Shown one piece after another: positions 7,947 to 17,730 of a stretch of 43,027 nucleotides of DNA. The DNA is from Gemmatimonadota bacterium. Lineage in GTDB: Bacteria; Latescibacterota; UBA2968; UBA8231. The notes under the pieces are model-generated. The model was not told the DNA's origin and did not search any database. It saw only the letters and a list, made by a program, of their open reading frames with translations. Each line of letters begins with the position of its first letter. Position 1 is the first letter of the stretch. Position numbers and translations under genes: made by a program. The stretch covers positions 1-43,027 of the forward strand of contig JAPPEF010000189.1 of assembly GCA_028875335.1 (NCBI GenBank), written 5' to 3'.

Positions 7947-9701
7947 TTATGAGTCGCCTTTGAGCGGCGTCCCGGTGGCCCAAGGCATAGCACTGAGGCT
8001 CAAATCCTTCCGCTGCGCCGCGGCCTGCAAGTCGCGCGCCCGGTTCCAGTGCCTTTTTGCGAGGGGCTGATTGCCCATCTTTTTATACGTCTGGGCGAGG
8101 GCCAAGTGGGCGCGCCCGTAGTCCGAGTCTAAGGCCACCGCGCGCTCAAACGCGCCAATCGCCTCTCCGAGCCGCTCCATTTTTGCGTACTCCACCCCCA
8201 GATTGAAATGGGCCTGCGCCAACTCGGGTGCCAGTGCGATGGCCTGTTGGTGCAGGCCGATGGCCGCCTTCATATCGCCTTTGCGCGAATGGGCGATCCC
8301 CAAGTGCGTATAGGCTTGGGCATAGGTAGAATCTGCAGCAATGGCCTGTTGGTGGGCAACGATGCCGCGGGCGAAATCTCCCTGCTGGCTATAGGCCACC
8401 CCCAAGTCGTCGTGGGCTTTGGCCACGCTCGGTGCCAACCGGGCCAAATACTCCTTGGCGTTTACGTCCGACAGCGAATACTGAGCGTCGGTCCAGGCCA
8501 AGAAGAGGATGGGTACCCCGAAGTACAGTACCTGCTTGCCAGTCTCGAACCCATAGGAGAGGGCCGTCCACTGCGCCCGCACATTCTGCCAGCGCGTCAC
8601 CAGCGCGTTCCAGCCACGGTGCGGCAGAGCCTCCTCGCTCGGCCCCTCTGCGGACGCCTCATCTATCAAGTTTTGCCGGATCTCTTTCTTGCGGACCTTC
8701 CACATGAACCCATCGTAGTAGTAGTGCATAAAGGCCGAGGTGGCGATGAGCACCTTGACTATATCGTAAATCAGGAAATTCTGGGTCGCTCGCGCGAGCG
8801 CCTCTATGCCGCCGTACGCCAATATCAGCAACAGGTAGAACAGAACGATCCGCAAGCGCCCATCGGCAAATAGAAAGCGGAAGAAGGACCGCCCCAAGTC
8901 GCGCGAGCGCCTGAGCACTCCGTGGTTGTAGATCCACACAATGGCAAAGTACTGAATATCGTGTGCCAGCGCGGTGATCGCGTAGCCCAAGATGACGTCT
9001 TCGAGAATGATGTAAGCGTAATAGACCGTGGCGAACGTAGTAGCCGAAATAGCCAGCTTGGGCCAGACGATGGGCGCACCGCGCCGCCTTTCGACGACCA
9101 TGTTACCGACGTAGACTACCGACAAGGCCAGCGCCAAGTACAACATGGCGTCCCGCAACGAGAAGATGTATTCGGGCTTGATCCAAGTATACAGCCCAAA
9201 GCCATAGCGGTGACAGCGCTCCAAAAAATTGATCAAATAGTGGGGGCTAGCCGCTATCACGTATCCGAACCAGACTGCCGTTAGCCACCAGTCCAGCCGC
9301 GCACTCAACTGCGAGGGTCGGTGCCTCTTGAACTCGTAGATCCGCATGAAGCCGTAGTGCTGCATGAAGAAGTGCCACATGTCCCACAAGGCCAAGAAAA
9401 TGAAAAACCCGAGGTGGCCATTGAACACGCTCCAACTGACGAAGGAGGCGATCACTAGCGGAGCGACGATGAAGCGGACCTTGTAGCGGCCAAACAACTC
9501 CCGCTCGCCATAGGCGCGCATTAGCCCAGGCAGGTGGTGCCCCACCGCGAAAAAGGCCAGCACAAAGAGGGCAATGTCAGCAGAAGTGAAGTAATTGGCG
9601 GCGAACAGCAGCACTGCGAGAGAAAGCAGCGGGGTACCAATAAAAAACAAGAAATCCCATTGGCGGCTGATGATCCAGCCCTGAGGGGTGGCAGTCGTCA
9701 T
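7947..9701 (-). CDS. polytopic membrane protein with C-terminal TPR repeats
   Basis: The 584-residue protein has a hydrophobic N-terminal half with about eight to ten membrane segments (residues about 15-370). Histidine-bearing motifs sit in or next to these segments: GHHLPGLMRAYGER (about 54), DMWHFFMQHYGFM (about 107) and HDIQYFAIVWIYNH (about 248). Residues about 425-560 hold four TPR units (AHDDLGVAYSQQGD, AYTHLGIAHSRKGD, AHFNLGVEYAKMER, AHLALAQTYKKMGN). I do not recognise a named family for the membrane part; the clustered His residues could bind metal, but this is inference. It starts 11 bases after the C gene stop, so it is the last gene of the A-B-C operon. The right cluster has no counterpart. 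TPRs suggest a role in assembling the surface complex. Confidence 0.75.
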   Translation of the reverse strand: MTTATPQGWIISRQWDFLFFIGTPLLSLAVLLFAANYFTSADIALFVLAFFAVGHHLPGLMRAYGERELFGRYKVRFIVAPLVIASFVSWSVFNGHLGFFIFLALWDMWHFFMQHYGFMRIYEFKRHRPSQLSARLDWWLTAVWFGYVIAASPHYLINFLERCHRYGFGLYTWIKPEYIFSLRDAMLYLALALSVVYVGNMVVERRRGAPIVWPKLAISATTFATVYYAYIILEDVILGYAITALAHDIQYFAIVWIYNHGVLRRSRDLGRSFFRFLFADGRLRIVLFYLLLILAYGGIEALARATQNFLIYDIVKVLIATSAFMHYYYDGFMWKVRKKEIRQNLIDEASAEGPSEEALPHRGWNALVTRWQNVRAQWTALSYGFETGKQVLYFGVPILFLAWTDAQYSLSDVNAKEYLARLAPSVAKAHDDLGVAYSQQGDFARGIVAHQQAIAADSTYAQAYTHLGIAHSRKGDMKAAIGLHQQAIALAPELAQAHFNLGVEYAKMERLGEAIGAFERAVALDSDYGRAHLALAQTYKKMGNQPLAKRHWNRARDLQAAAQRKDLSLSAMPWATGTPLKGDS

Positions 9702-9712
9702 CGTTCCCGCCC

Positions 9713-12664
9713 CTACAATCCAGCAAATACCGAAAGGAACACTAGACCCGAGGTCTTTCGCTCCCCATCCCCGTCTTTGACCTCCAACGAGCGACGATCA
9801 AAGCGCACACCCATCTGAGTGGTCAACTCGTATCCGGAATAGGCGCGAGTGCTCGTCAGTTGACAGGCCAAGACCGTGCCGCGAAAGTCGCCGGTCCGCT
9901 CTCCGGTCGCGAGTTGCCCCTCGTCGCCTTCGAGATCGTAGAAAAAGCGCCCCTCAACCCCTAGCTGCACATAAGAGCGGTGGAGAATTGGGAAATTTGC
10001 CAGCACCATGTAGAGCACGTCGTAGCTGCGTTCCTCTGGCGCGCTACGGCTGAAGGGCACTCGGCGCATAAATTCCCCCTTGACGCGCGGAGAAATGGCG
10101 ATCGACTTCCACGAGAACGCATAAGAGACCTTGTCTATCAACCCGACAAAACTGGACGTTTCGCGGCCATTGCGGCCCTCGGGTCCCAAGGGATCGAAGG
10201 CCACTGCCGGCGCGCCCTCGTCGTCCAAGAGTACACGGCCCTCCTCGTCCCGGGCCAATACCGCCTCGGCTTCCCGCTGCTTCCACACGTCCATCTTGAA
10301 TCGGTGGCGGGTGCTCCAACCCCTAGGACTGTCGTACTCCCAGTCCGAGTACAGCGTGTTGATCCACGTATTCTCGGCAGCTAGCAGGTCGGGCACGGGC
10401 ACATTGCTACCCGTTGTCTCGCTGGATTGGCCGAATTCCGCTCTGGGCACGATCCACTGCACGAGGTGATCTTCGATATTGTCTTCAGCTCTCCGCACCA
10501 TGTCGAAGAGCCGCCAGCGACCCAGCCTAGGGAAGCTTTTGGTAAAGGTGAAGATCCCGTAAAAGGTATCGTTGTCGCGCGCAGCTTGGTGCATGGCTTG
10601 GCGCAGGCGGCCGGCCGTGAGGCGGATTTCGGGATTGACTTGAACGCTGGTGTAAAAATTGTACCCCCAGTGGTCTTTCTTGTAGGGATAGTCTGGCTCG
10701 TCGTCGTTTTCAAAGCGATCGACCCAGCCGTTGTTGTTCAAATCAATGCCAAAGAGAAACTCGGGCCGGTCAACCTCGTAGCGCAGAAAAGGCTCGTCGT
10801 AGTCCGGGAAGAAGTTCTGCCGCTCGCCGTTGCTGTTTTGGTTGAAGTCGGAAAGGAAGTCTCCGTTTTCGTCGTAGCCGGGAAAAACTGCTGGATCGGC
10901 CACGCCATTGGCCCGGACCCGGAAATACTGCCCCGGAATGGGAATCAAACTGCCCTGAAAGCGGCGCAACTGATCTGGATGCCGGTCGTTGTCGTCGTTG
11001 TCATCGACAAAGTCATAGGACTGGATGATGGCTTCGGGCGAGTAGTCAACCAAACCGCGGCCGTCCACTGGCCGCACGTTGGTGCTGTATCCGTCGTCCA
11101 TGCCGAAGCCTTCGAGAAAAAAGCGCCAAGGGCCGATGTCCCGCGCCAAGTTGGCCATGTAGGCCACGTCGTGCTGGTCTCCGACAATGCCAGCAATAGC
11201 CTCGTGCTTCTTCAGGGTCGTCGTGGGGTACTTGCGATAGCGGGTGCTGACGTTGAACTCTCCGTAGAAGTCGAACCCGTACCAATCGCGCATCTCAGCG
11301 GTAACGCCGTATATCTGACTCGCGGTAGGCAGCCCGTAGTCAAAGGCCACCTCTTGTTGGTTGAGGCGGTTTTTGATGTTGCCCGCTGCGCGCGCAACCT
11401 GGAGAAATTGCGGCTGATCCACCGGATTGGTCTGTCGGTCAGACGCTATTTCCACCCGGTAGTCGTTAGCCAGAATGAGCCGGAAGCGTATCTTCTTGAT
11501 CGCGGTCACTGCATCCTCGGCCTCGGCCAAGCTCAGCCCCAAGCTCTGCTGCAATAGCAGGCGCAAAGTCCCAGCTTCGTCTTCCCCATCTTCGACTGCC
11601 AGCGGATATTTGAGCGTTATGCGCTCGGATCCGTCAGCCGTGAGGAAGCCATCGCGCACCTTGCCCCCATCGCGCAACGGTCGGTAGCCAATGCTGCTGC
11701 CGGTGATGACCGTATCCCGAGGAACTAAGGTCACGCTGTCACCCGCGGCCACCTCGCGCATCAAGGTCATCGTGATCTCCACGTCATCGCTGAAGAGCAC
11801 GGCCCCTCCCTCGCCGTCTTCGGGCGAATCGTCGGACAGCCTCACCACCAGTAATTCGAGTCGCCGATCTAACTGGCCCGAAGTCAGCAAACCCGTAAAG
11901 GGGCTCTCCTGAAAGCTCTCCAAAGCCCCGTTGTTGCTGTGGGAATTGACAAAGGTCGTGCCCAAAGTTAGGTGATCGCCGATATCGGCCTCAAAGCGCA
12001 GTGCGGATAGGTTCGTCGCGTTTTCTAGCTGCCGGGTAGGAAAATCCGAGCTGATGTCGATGATCGGCGACGAAATCCGCGAAAACAACCCGGTCGCTCG
12101 CAAGCGCTGGGTAGCCAAACTAGTCACCACACCATTGAAACCTGTCTTGCGGAAAGTCAGAGGCGTCAGCGTCGTAAAAAGCTCGTCCCCGACCACAATC
12201 GAATAGCTGTAGTCGCCACTGGTATCCGAGGAGATGATGAGGCGGTTGAACCAGCTTAGGTACTCGCCGCGCTTGGTAACCTGATTGCTGGCACTAGTCA
12301 GCGGCTGGGTCTGCCGCCAATCGTAGATGAGCCAGCCGCGGGTGATCAGATCGCCGTAGGGATCGTAAAAGTAGAAACCCTCTTGGCTGCGCGATACGTA
12401 GCGGAGAAAAGGCTCCCGCGCATAGTTGGTGTACTGCCACTGACGGCGGCCGTACTCGGTGAACAATTCCTGCGGCAAGTACCAGCGCTGAATGGTGGGG
12501 TCCAGCGCGTCGATCAGCACCGACCGGCCCGCGGCCGAGAACACGCGGCGCTCGTCAACCCGGCGGCCGAGGCGATTGCCGTAGTCTATCTGGGCACCTA
12601 CCTCAAGGGCGCACAGAACCACCGCGCCCAAGAGCAACGCGCATTTAGCTCGCAGCGCGCCCAT
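9713..12664 (-). CDS. C-type large outer-membrane-like protein with calcium-loop-like motifs
   Basis: The 983-residue protein has a signal peptide (1-24, cleavage after VGAQ or VGA). The mature start is DYGNRLGRR, shared by all four B/C proteins, followed by RWYLPQELFTEYGRRQW and a GWLIYDWRQ strand. The chain is rich in alternating beta strands and ends FLSVFAGL, as expected of a barrel-like outer-membrane protein. Residues about 555-665 hold three Asp/Asn loops: DDNDDNDRHPD, DENGDFLSDFNQN and DLNNNGWVDRFENDD, resembling EF-hand, dockerin or thrombospondin-3 calcium loops. Its ATG overlaps the B stop by one base (TAATG at 12664), so the two are translationally coupled. Paralogue: C2 (31206-34178). 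Function is unknown; a porin, transporter or scaffold role is inference. Confidence 0.75.
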   Translation of the reverse strand: MGALRAKCALLLGAVVLCALEVGAQIDYGNRLGRRVDERRVFSAAGRSVLIDALDPTIQRWYLPQELFTEYGRRQWQYTNYAREPFLRYVSRSQEGFYFYDPYGDLITRGWLIYDWRQTQPLTSASNQVTKRGEYLSWFNRLIISSDTSGDYSYSIVVGDELFTTLTPLTFRKTGFNGVVTSLATQRLRATGLFSRISSPIIDISSDFPTRQLENATNLSALRFEADIGDHLTLGTTFVNSHSNNGALESFQESPFTGLLTSGQLDRRLELLVVRLSDDSPEDGEGGAVLFSDDVEITMTLMREVAAGDSVTLVPRDTVITGSSIGYRPLRDGGKVRDGFLTADGSERITLKYPLAVEDGEDEAGTLRLLLQQSLGLSLAEAEDAVTAIKKIRFRLILANDYRVEIASDRQTNPVDQPQFLQVARAAGNIKNRLNQQEVAFDYGLPTASQIYGVTAEMRDWYGFDFYGEFNVSTRYRKYPTTTLKKHEAIAGIVGDQHDVAYMANLARDIGPWRFFLEGFGMDDGYSTNVRPVDGRGLVDYSPEAIIQSYDFVDDNDDNDRHPDQLRRFQGSLIPIPGQYFRVRANGVADPAVFPGYDENGDFLSDFNQNSNGERQNFFPDYDEPFLRYEVDRPEFLFGIDLNNNGWVDRFENDDEPDYPYKKDHWGYNFYTSVQVNPEIRLTAGRLRQAMHQAARDNDTFYGIFTFTKSFPRLGRWRLFDMVRRAEDNIEDHLVQWIVPRAEFGQSSETTGSNVPVPDLLAAENTWINTLYSDWEYDSPRGWSTRHRFKMDVWKQREAEAVLARDEEGRVLLDDEGAPAVAFDPLGPEGRNGRETSSFVGLIDKVSYAFSWKSIAISPRVKGEFMRRVPFSRSAPEERSYDVLYMVLANFPILHRSYVQLGVEGRFFYDLEGDEGQLATGERTGDFRGTVLACQLTSTRAYSGYELTTQMGVRFDRRSLEVKDGDGERKTSGLVFLSVFAGL

Positions 12665-15447
12665 TACTGAATTCCAGCGTACACGGTGATAAAGCTAGTC
12701 GTCGAATTGCTGCTCTCGCTGCCTTTGGCAAAGCCGCTGTCGTTCTCTAGCACCAACTCGGTCTGGGTGCGCCCGTAGCGCAGGCCGATCTGGGTCGTCA
12801 GGCGATATCCCATGTAGTCCGAGGAATTGGATAGCTGCACCGCCACGTTTACGCTGCTCAAGTCGCCCGTTTCCGTGGTGACGCCGCTGGCGACCATAGC
12901 GTCCTCGTCGCGCATCAAATCCCTCAACAGCAGTTGCTCTACTCCCCCCATCAACACGGTGTGCTTCAGCACCGGCAGTCGGCCCAGCAACACGAAGCTA
13001 CCGGTCCACTCCTTGCGCTCATCCTCTTGGACCAAAAACGGCGTGCGTCGTAAGTATTCGCTCTTGAACTTGGGCTGGAGGCTGAAGCGGCCCAAGTCGT
13101 AGGTGTAGTCGAATTTGTTAATCAAGCCGAAGAAGCTCGTGTTGGTCCGCAGACGACGGCCATCTATATCGCGTGGATCGTCTTGGTTTTGGCGATAGAA
13201 TTCGTACTTGAACTTGTTGATGATGTTGAGCCGATCAATGCCCGCGTAGTCGAACCCGAGCCACAGCGCATTGACCCAAGTGTCTTGGGCCGGCAGAATG
13301 TCGGGAACGAGGGGCTGGATCGGCGGAGCATCGACAAAAGGCGTGGGTTCACGCCGGTCGTCTGGAATGGTGTCGGCGACCTTTTTCAGCGCGTCAAAAA
13401 CCCGCAAGCGCCCCACGCCCGGCACATCGCGGTCAAAGGTAAAGAGCGCGTACTGGACGCGGCTGGAGCGATCGGCCGAAATCATCTGCTCGTCCGCCTG
13501 TCCCAAAGTCAACCGTGCCCCTGGCACGAGCTCGGCACCAGCGAACACATTATAGCCCTGCCGGTCGGTCTTGTAGGGGTAATCCGGCAAGTCGTCGTCT
13601 TCGAAGCGGTCGATCCAATCGTTGTTGTTCAGGTCAATGCCAAAGAGGTATTCGGGCCGATCAACCGCATAGCGCAAAAAAGGCTCTTCGTAGTCGGGAA
13701 TGAGGTTGTTGACCGTGCCGTTGTCGTTTTGGTTGAAGTCCGAGATAAAATCGTTGTTCTCGTCCCACCCAGGAAAGATGAGCCGGTCGTTGGCCGAACC
13801 CGCGCGGATCCAGTCGGGATATTGGTCTTGGTCGTCGTTGTCCTCGACGAATTCGTAGAAGTTGCGCTGGGAGTTGTCGTATTGGATGTCGCCGTTGGCA
13901 TCGACCAAAAAAGCCGTGGTCGAATACGCATCGTCCATCGCATAGACCTCGCCAAAGAAGAACCACGGATGGAACTGACGGGAGAGGTTAAAAAACCAAG
14001 CGTCGGACTGCTCGGTGGAAATTTTGTGATTTTTACCAGCCGTAAACAGCGCGGCGTTGGGATACTGATAGTAGCGCTTGTTGCGGTCCCACTCTCCGTA
14101 GAAGTCAAACCCCCACAGCCCTTTGCCCTCCACTGTAAATCCGCCGACTAGGTTGCCCGTCGGCAGACCGTAGTCAAATTTGACGAGCTGGAGATTGGAA
14201 ATGTCCTTTACGTTGCCTTCGGCTCGCCGTAGGGTAATCAGTGCTGGCTCGGTGGCATCTATGGTTTCCGCACTCAGGGGCGCAGCAGGCATGGCGCGGC
14301 GGCCCGTCTGCCGGTCAGACCACATCTCCACCTTGAAGTCATTGCCCAAGACGTATTCAAATTCCACGGCCACGATCGAGGTGGGGTCTGGGCCGATGTA
14401 AGCCGGATCGTTGAAGTCGTAGTTGAGGACGATGCGCTCGTGACCGTCGGCGGCCGTGTACCCCTGACGCTCAAAACCGCCGAATTTAATCGGCCACTCC
14501 GCGCCGGCGCGGACGACCTCCTCCGCCTCGAAAACCTGTTCTTTGTTCGTCTCGAAGTCGCGGCTGATGATGCGCACCTTGTCGCGGAACAAAGCCGCTC
14601 CGCCCTCGCCATCCTCGGGCGTGTCGTCGCTGAGAATGATGGCAATGGCCGTCAGCGGAGTGCTGCTCTGGCCGGAAGTGAGGCTGCCGGCGATCAAGTC
14701 GCCGCTGAACAGGTCGAGCGTGGTATTCGTATTGCGGGCATCGACTAGGGTCGCGCCCACCTCGATGAAGTCGCCGACCTGGACCGTGCCGCGCCCGCCG
14801 AACATGGTAGTGGTATTGGTGCGGGTTTCCGGCTCTTGGGTCGCGCCCAAGATCGGGTCGCTGATCCGCGAGGCGAGGATCGTGCCGGCGTATTTGTCGG
14901 CCATGAAGTCGATCTGGACGCCATTGTAACGAGGCCTAGAAAAGGTCATTGGCGTGAGGGTCGTGCGCAGCAGATTGCCGACCGTAATGGAATAGTAGTA
15001 CTGGCTCTGCGAGTCGCCGCCAATGGTGACCCCATTGAACCAAGAGTCAAAGCGGGCGTTCTGAAAGATGCTGCTGCCGAGCTGCCCGGGCTGGTTTTGG
15101 CTCCAGTCGTAGATCAGCCAACCGCGGCCGATGAAGTTGCCGTAGAAGTCGTAGAAGTAATCGCCTTCGCGGTGGATGTTGACGTAGCGCCGAAACTCAT
15201 CCCTAGCGTAGTTGGAGTACTCCCACTGCCGCCAGCCGTATTCATTGAAAAGCTCTTGGGGAATGTACCATTTCTTGATGGCTGGATCGAGTGCACCAAA
15301 CAAGACCCCGGGGCCGCGCGGCTCAAAGCTGACCGCCCCGCCGCGCTGGCGACCCAAGCGGTTACCGTAATCTTGGGCCTCAGCCATGCCAGCCGCCAGC
15401 ATCAGAGCAGCCAAACCAACTAATCCCCATAGTCTAAACGCTTGCAA
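12664..15447 (-). CDS. B-type large outer-membrane-like protein with calcium-loop-like motifs
   Basis: The 927-residue protein starts at TTG 15447 with a well-placed GGGAG site 7 bases upstream; an ATG at 15452 is out of frame and closes after ten codons. A signal peptide (1-24, cleavage after GMAEA) precedes DYGNRLGRQ and SFEPRGPGVLFGALDP, then KKWYIPQELFNEYGWRQW. Beta-rich sequence runs to the end (SFITVYAGIQ). Three conserved acidic loops lie at about 535-622: DNDDQDQYPDWI, DENNDFISDFNQND and DLNNNDWIDRFEDDD. It pairs with C: adjacent, overlapping by one base and sharing the whole layout, so they may form a heteromeric barrel pair. It lies 27 bases after A. Paralogue: B2 (28411-31209). Confidence 0.75.
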   Translation of the reverse strand: MQAFRLWGLVGLAALMLAAGMAEAQDYGNRLGRQRGGAVSFEPRGPGVLFGALDPAIKKWYIPQELFNEYGWRQWEYSNYARDEFRRYVNIHREGDYFYDFYGNFIGRGWLIYDWSQNQPGQLGSSIFQNARFDSWFNGVTIGGDSQSQYYYSITVGNLLRTTLTPMTFSRPRYNGVQIDFMADKYAGTILASRISDPILGATQEPETRTNTTTMFGGRGTVQVGDFIEVGATLVDARNTNTTLDLFSGDLIAGSLTSGQSSTPLTAIAIILSDDTPEDGEGGAALFRDKVRIISRDFETNKEQVFEAEEVVRAGAEWPIKFGGFERQGYTAADGHERIVLNYDFNDPAYIGPDPTSIVAVEFEYVLGNDFKVEMWSDRQTGRRAMPAAPLSAETIDATEPALITLRRAEGNVKDISNLQLVKFDYGLPTGNLVGGFTVEGKGLWGFDFYGEWDRNKRYYQYPNAALFTAGKNHKISTEQSDAWFFNLSRQFHPWFFFGEVYAMDDAYSTTAFLVDANGDIQYDNSQRNFYEFVEDNDDQDQYPDWIRAGSANDRLIFPGWDENNDFISDFNQNDNGTVNNLIPDYEEPFLRYAVDRPEYLFGIDLNNNDWIDRFEDDDLPDYPYKTDRQGYNVFAGAELVPGARLTLGQADEQMISADRSSRVQYALFTFDRDVPGVGRLRVFDALKKVADTIPDDRREPTPFVDAPPIQPLVPDILPAQDTWVNALWLGFDYAGIDRLNIINKFKYEFYRQNQDDPRDIDGRRLRTNTSFFGLINKFDYTYDLGRFSLQPKFKSEYLRRTPFLVQEDERKEWTGSFVLLGRLPVLKHTVLMGGVEQLLLRDLMRDEDAMVASGVTTETGDLSSVNVAVQLSNSSDYMGYRLTTQIGLRYGRTQTELVLENDSGFAKGSESSNSTTSFITVYAGIQ

Positions 15448-15474
15448 ATCATCTCTCCCTACATGTTTGAGTAA

Positions 15475-17730
15475 CTAGTAAGCCACCCCGACAACTCCGA
15501 TTTTCCTCACTTGACCCGTGCCGGCTTGCAGCGCGACGCTAAACGCATAGTGCCCCGGCGGCACGTACACCCCGTCGTCGTCCCGGCCATCCCAAGGCTG
15601 GGCAAAGCGGCCGCTGATGGCCTCGCTATCGACTAAGGCCCGGACCAAGCGGCCGGACAGATCGAAAATCGAGACTTCTACTGGCGAAGGCCGTGCGATA
15701 TTGGTGATGTCGTACTGGATTAGGACCCGGTCATTGGCCCCGTCGCCGTTAGGCGTAAACACCGGCGAATTCACGGCCACATTGGCCAAAAGTTCTTTGC
15801 TGATGGGCACGGCCACCGAGAGGTTTTCTTCTATCGGCGTACCCACTGGCTGGAGATCGGAGTCGGCAAACCCAGACAGGCTCAAATCGGCGGCATTGCC
15901 GGCCACAACGCCCTGCCCGATGGTCGTTTCGACCGAGCGGTTGAAGGCGCGGCCAACAAAGGTCGTGCCAAAGCGCAGCACCCCATTGTCAAATTCTACT
16001 TCCAAAACTGTCCCGTCTTCTTCTATGAGCGGGAAAGAGATCGCAAAGCGGTCGTCGTGCACTTCGTCGATGGAGATGCTATTGCTGGCCTGGGGCAAGT
16101 TCGCCAACGACGCGCCAGAAAAATCCGCCTCTTGCACCTCGCCGCCGGGCCGCTGGATTCGCACGCGCCCGATGGACTCGACGCGCAAGGGAGTCTCGAT
16201 CTCAAAGGCGTCAAAACCGCGCTGCTGACCAGAGGACTTGTTGAGTACCGCGTACAAAAACCGGGTGTTCTTGCCCACGGCCGCTGAGCGCGGCGAAATC
16301 TCGGCGATTAGCTCTTGGGCAAAGGGCGGCGAAATCACGTCAAAGGCCAAGCCGCCAACTACGGCCGCAGACTCGAAATCGTCGCTAAAAAAGTCAATGG
16401 AAAACTGAAAGTAGCGCCGCGGGCCAGGCGAGGAGATTGGAACTCCGGCACCGTCTATTGGGAGCTGATCTTGGCTGACGATGCCGGACGCCGGATAGGG
16501 AGGTGACCAGCCACTCCAGTTGTTGACATCGTCGCGGATGACCCCTTTGTCTTCGCCCCGCAGCGCGCTGTAGTCGGCCTCGTCGAGGGTGACGAGGGTC
16601 TGCTCATCCAGCGGCAGATCTTTGAACACCCCAATCGCCTCGCGCACATCTACCTCGTCGTTGTCCAACACGTCTGCGATCAAAGCCTTTAACTCGGCAT
16701 CGTCGACATCATCGGCCCACTTCCACGGCACCTCCACATTGGCCGTCGAAGTACCCGACCGATTGCCGGCTCGGGCACCGCCGCCCACGCGGAAGATGCG
16801 CTCGCCCGGGCGGACCTTGTTGAATTCGACCGGGTTCGGATCCACGCCTGTACGCGTGCGAATCTGCAAGCCAGACAGGTTTGCATCGCCTTCCGCGTCT
16901 TGGATCCAACGCAAGTTGCCGAACAGGGCCAAGTCGCCAAAGTCAAAAATGTTGGACACATAGCTCGCTTCGGGCACAAAACCCGTGCCAAAAATCTGGA
17001 ACTCGGCCAGATCGAAACCGGCCGCGGTCAGTACCTTCAGCCGCACGAAGCGCACGTATTGCGGAGGAATGCGCACATCCACCACAGATTGGTCGTTTTG
17101 GGTCTCGACCGCAACGGTTTGCAAAATTGGCACTCCTTCAAAGGAGTTTTCCGGCGTGCCATCATTGATGAAAATTTCATACCCCCGCAAAAACTCGTTC
17201 TGGAAAGGGAATTCCACTGAGGGAAAATCTGGGTCGCCGTTGCGTGGGAAAAATTTGAAGCGGTTGAGGCCAAAGCGGGCACCGAGATCCAAGTCGATGA
17301 TTAGCCCTAGTACCCGGGCGCTTTGGGTGCCCCCAGAAGCGCGCATGTCCAAGGCCGTGTCGCCGTCGTTGTCGATCAAATTGGCCAAAGCCCCGCTAAT
17401 GGAGCGATTGTTCGGCGACTCAATACTGCCGCCGCGCAATGGCGAGTTAACGCCGACCGCTATGTTGCGGGTGGTATCGGCGCGCTGGGGCGCAATGAAG
17501 TGGAGCCGGCCCTCGGGCTCGAAATCGATGACACCCCCGGGGGCGTTGGTTTTTTCGATCGCAGTCGCGCTGCGGATGACCACGGCTGGGAGACCGCCCC
17601 CGCCGCTCTCCCAACTCAGGCCCTCTGCACCGCCGATGATCACGACTTCCGCAACCGCTGATTTTCCCGCCGCCAAAGCAGCCAGCAAAAGGCCGCCCAC
17701 CAAGTAACCAGATCGAAAAGCTGTTCGCAT
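15475..17730 (-). CDS. A-type secreted discoidin-like protein with FlgD-like C-terminal Ig domain
   Basis: The 751-residue protein has a signal peptide (1-27, cleavage after SAVA). Then come EVVIIGGAEGLSWESGGGG and APGGVIDFEPEGR, typical of the A family. A discoidin-like domain at about 110-260 has LIDNDGDTALDM, GLIIDLDLGARFG, FKFFPRNGDPDFP and LAEFQIFGTGFVPE. Next are an acidic linker (DDVDDAELKALIADVLDNDE, about 330-360) and the shared module (YSALRGEDKGVIRDD, NNWSGWSPPY). A beta region follows, then the tail at about 655-751 with VFTPNGDGAND, FDLSGRLVRAL, WDGRDDDG and a VGVAY end. It is the first gene of the left A-B-C operon and faces the parvulin lipoprotein gene across a 157-base divergent region. 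Paralogue: A2. Confidence 0.85.
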   Translation of the reverse strand: MRTAFRSGYLVGGLLLAALAAGKSAVAEVVIIGGAEGLSWESGGGGLPAVVIRSATAIEKTNAPGGVIDFEPEGRLHFIAPQRADTTRNIAVGVNSPLRGGSIESPNNRSISGALANLIDNDGDTALDMRASGGTQSARVLGLIIDLDLGARFGLNRFKFFPRNGDPDFPSVEFPFQNEFLRGYEIFINDGTPENSFEGVPILQTVAVETQNDQSVVDVRIPPQYVRFVRLKVLTAAGFDLAEFQIFGTGFVPEASYVSNIFDFGDLALFGNLRWIQDAEGDANLSGLQIRTRTGVDPNPVEFNKVRPGERIFRVGGGARAGNRSGTSTANVEVPWKWADDVDDAELKALIADVLDNDEVDVREAIGVFKDLPLDEQTLVTLDEADYSALRGEDKGVIRDDVNNWSGWSPPYPASGIVSQDQLPIDGAGVPISSPGPRRYFQFSIDFFSDDFESAAVVGGLAFDVISPPFAQELIAEISPRSAAVGKNTRFLYAVLNKSSGQQRGFDAFEIETPLRVESIGRVRIQRPGGEVQEADFSGASLANLPQASNSISIDEVHDDRFAISFPLIEEDGTVLEVEFDNGVLRFGTTFVGRAFNRSVETTIGQGVVAGNAADLSLSGFADSDLQPVGTPIEENLSVAVPISKELLANVAVNSPVFTPNGDGANDRVLIQYDITNIARPSPVEVSIFDLSGRLVRALVDSEAISGRFAQPWDGRDDDGVYVPPGHYAFSVALQAGTGQVRKIGVVGVAY

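Noticed and set aside
10427..11557. Long open frame (over 370 codons) on the plus strand, antisense to the C gene; similar ones at 1999-2781, 13183-14151 and 19004-19966
   Set aside because: They mirror strong minus- or plus-strand genes, give low-complexity or Val/Arg-rich chains without domains, and lack RBS or paralogue support; they are shadows of GC-rich coding sequence.
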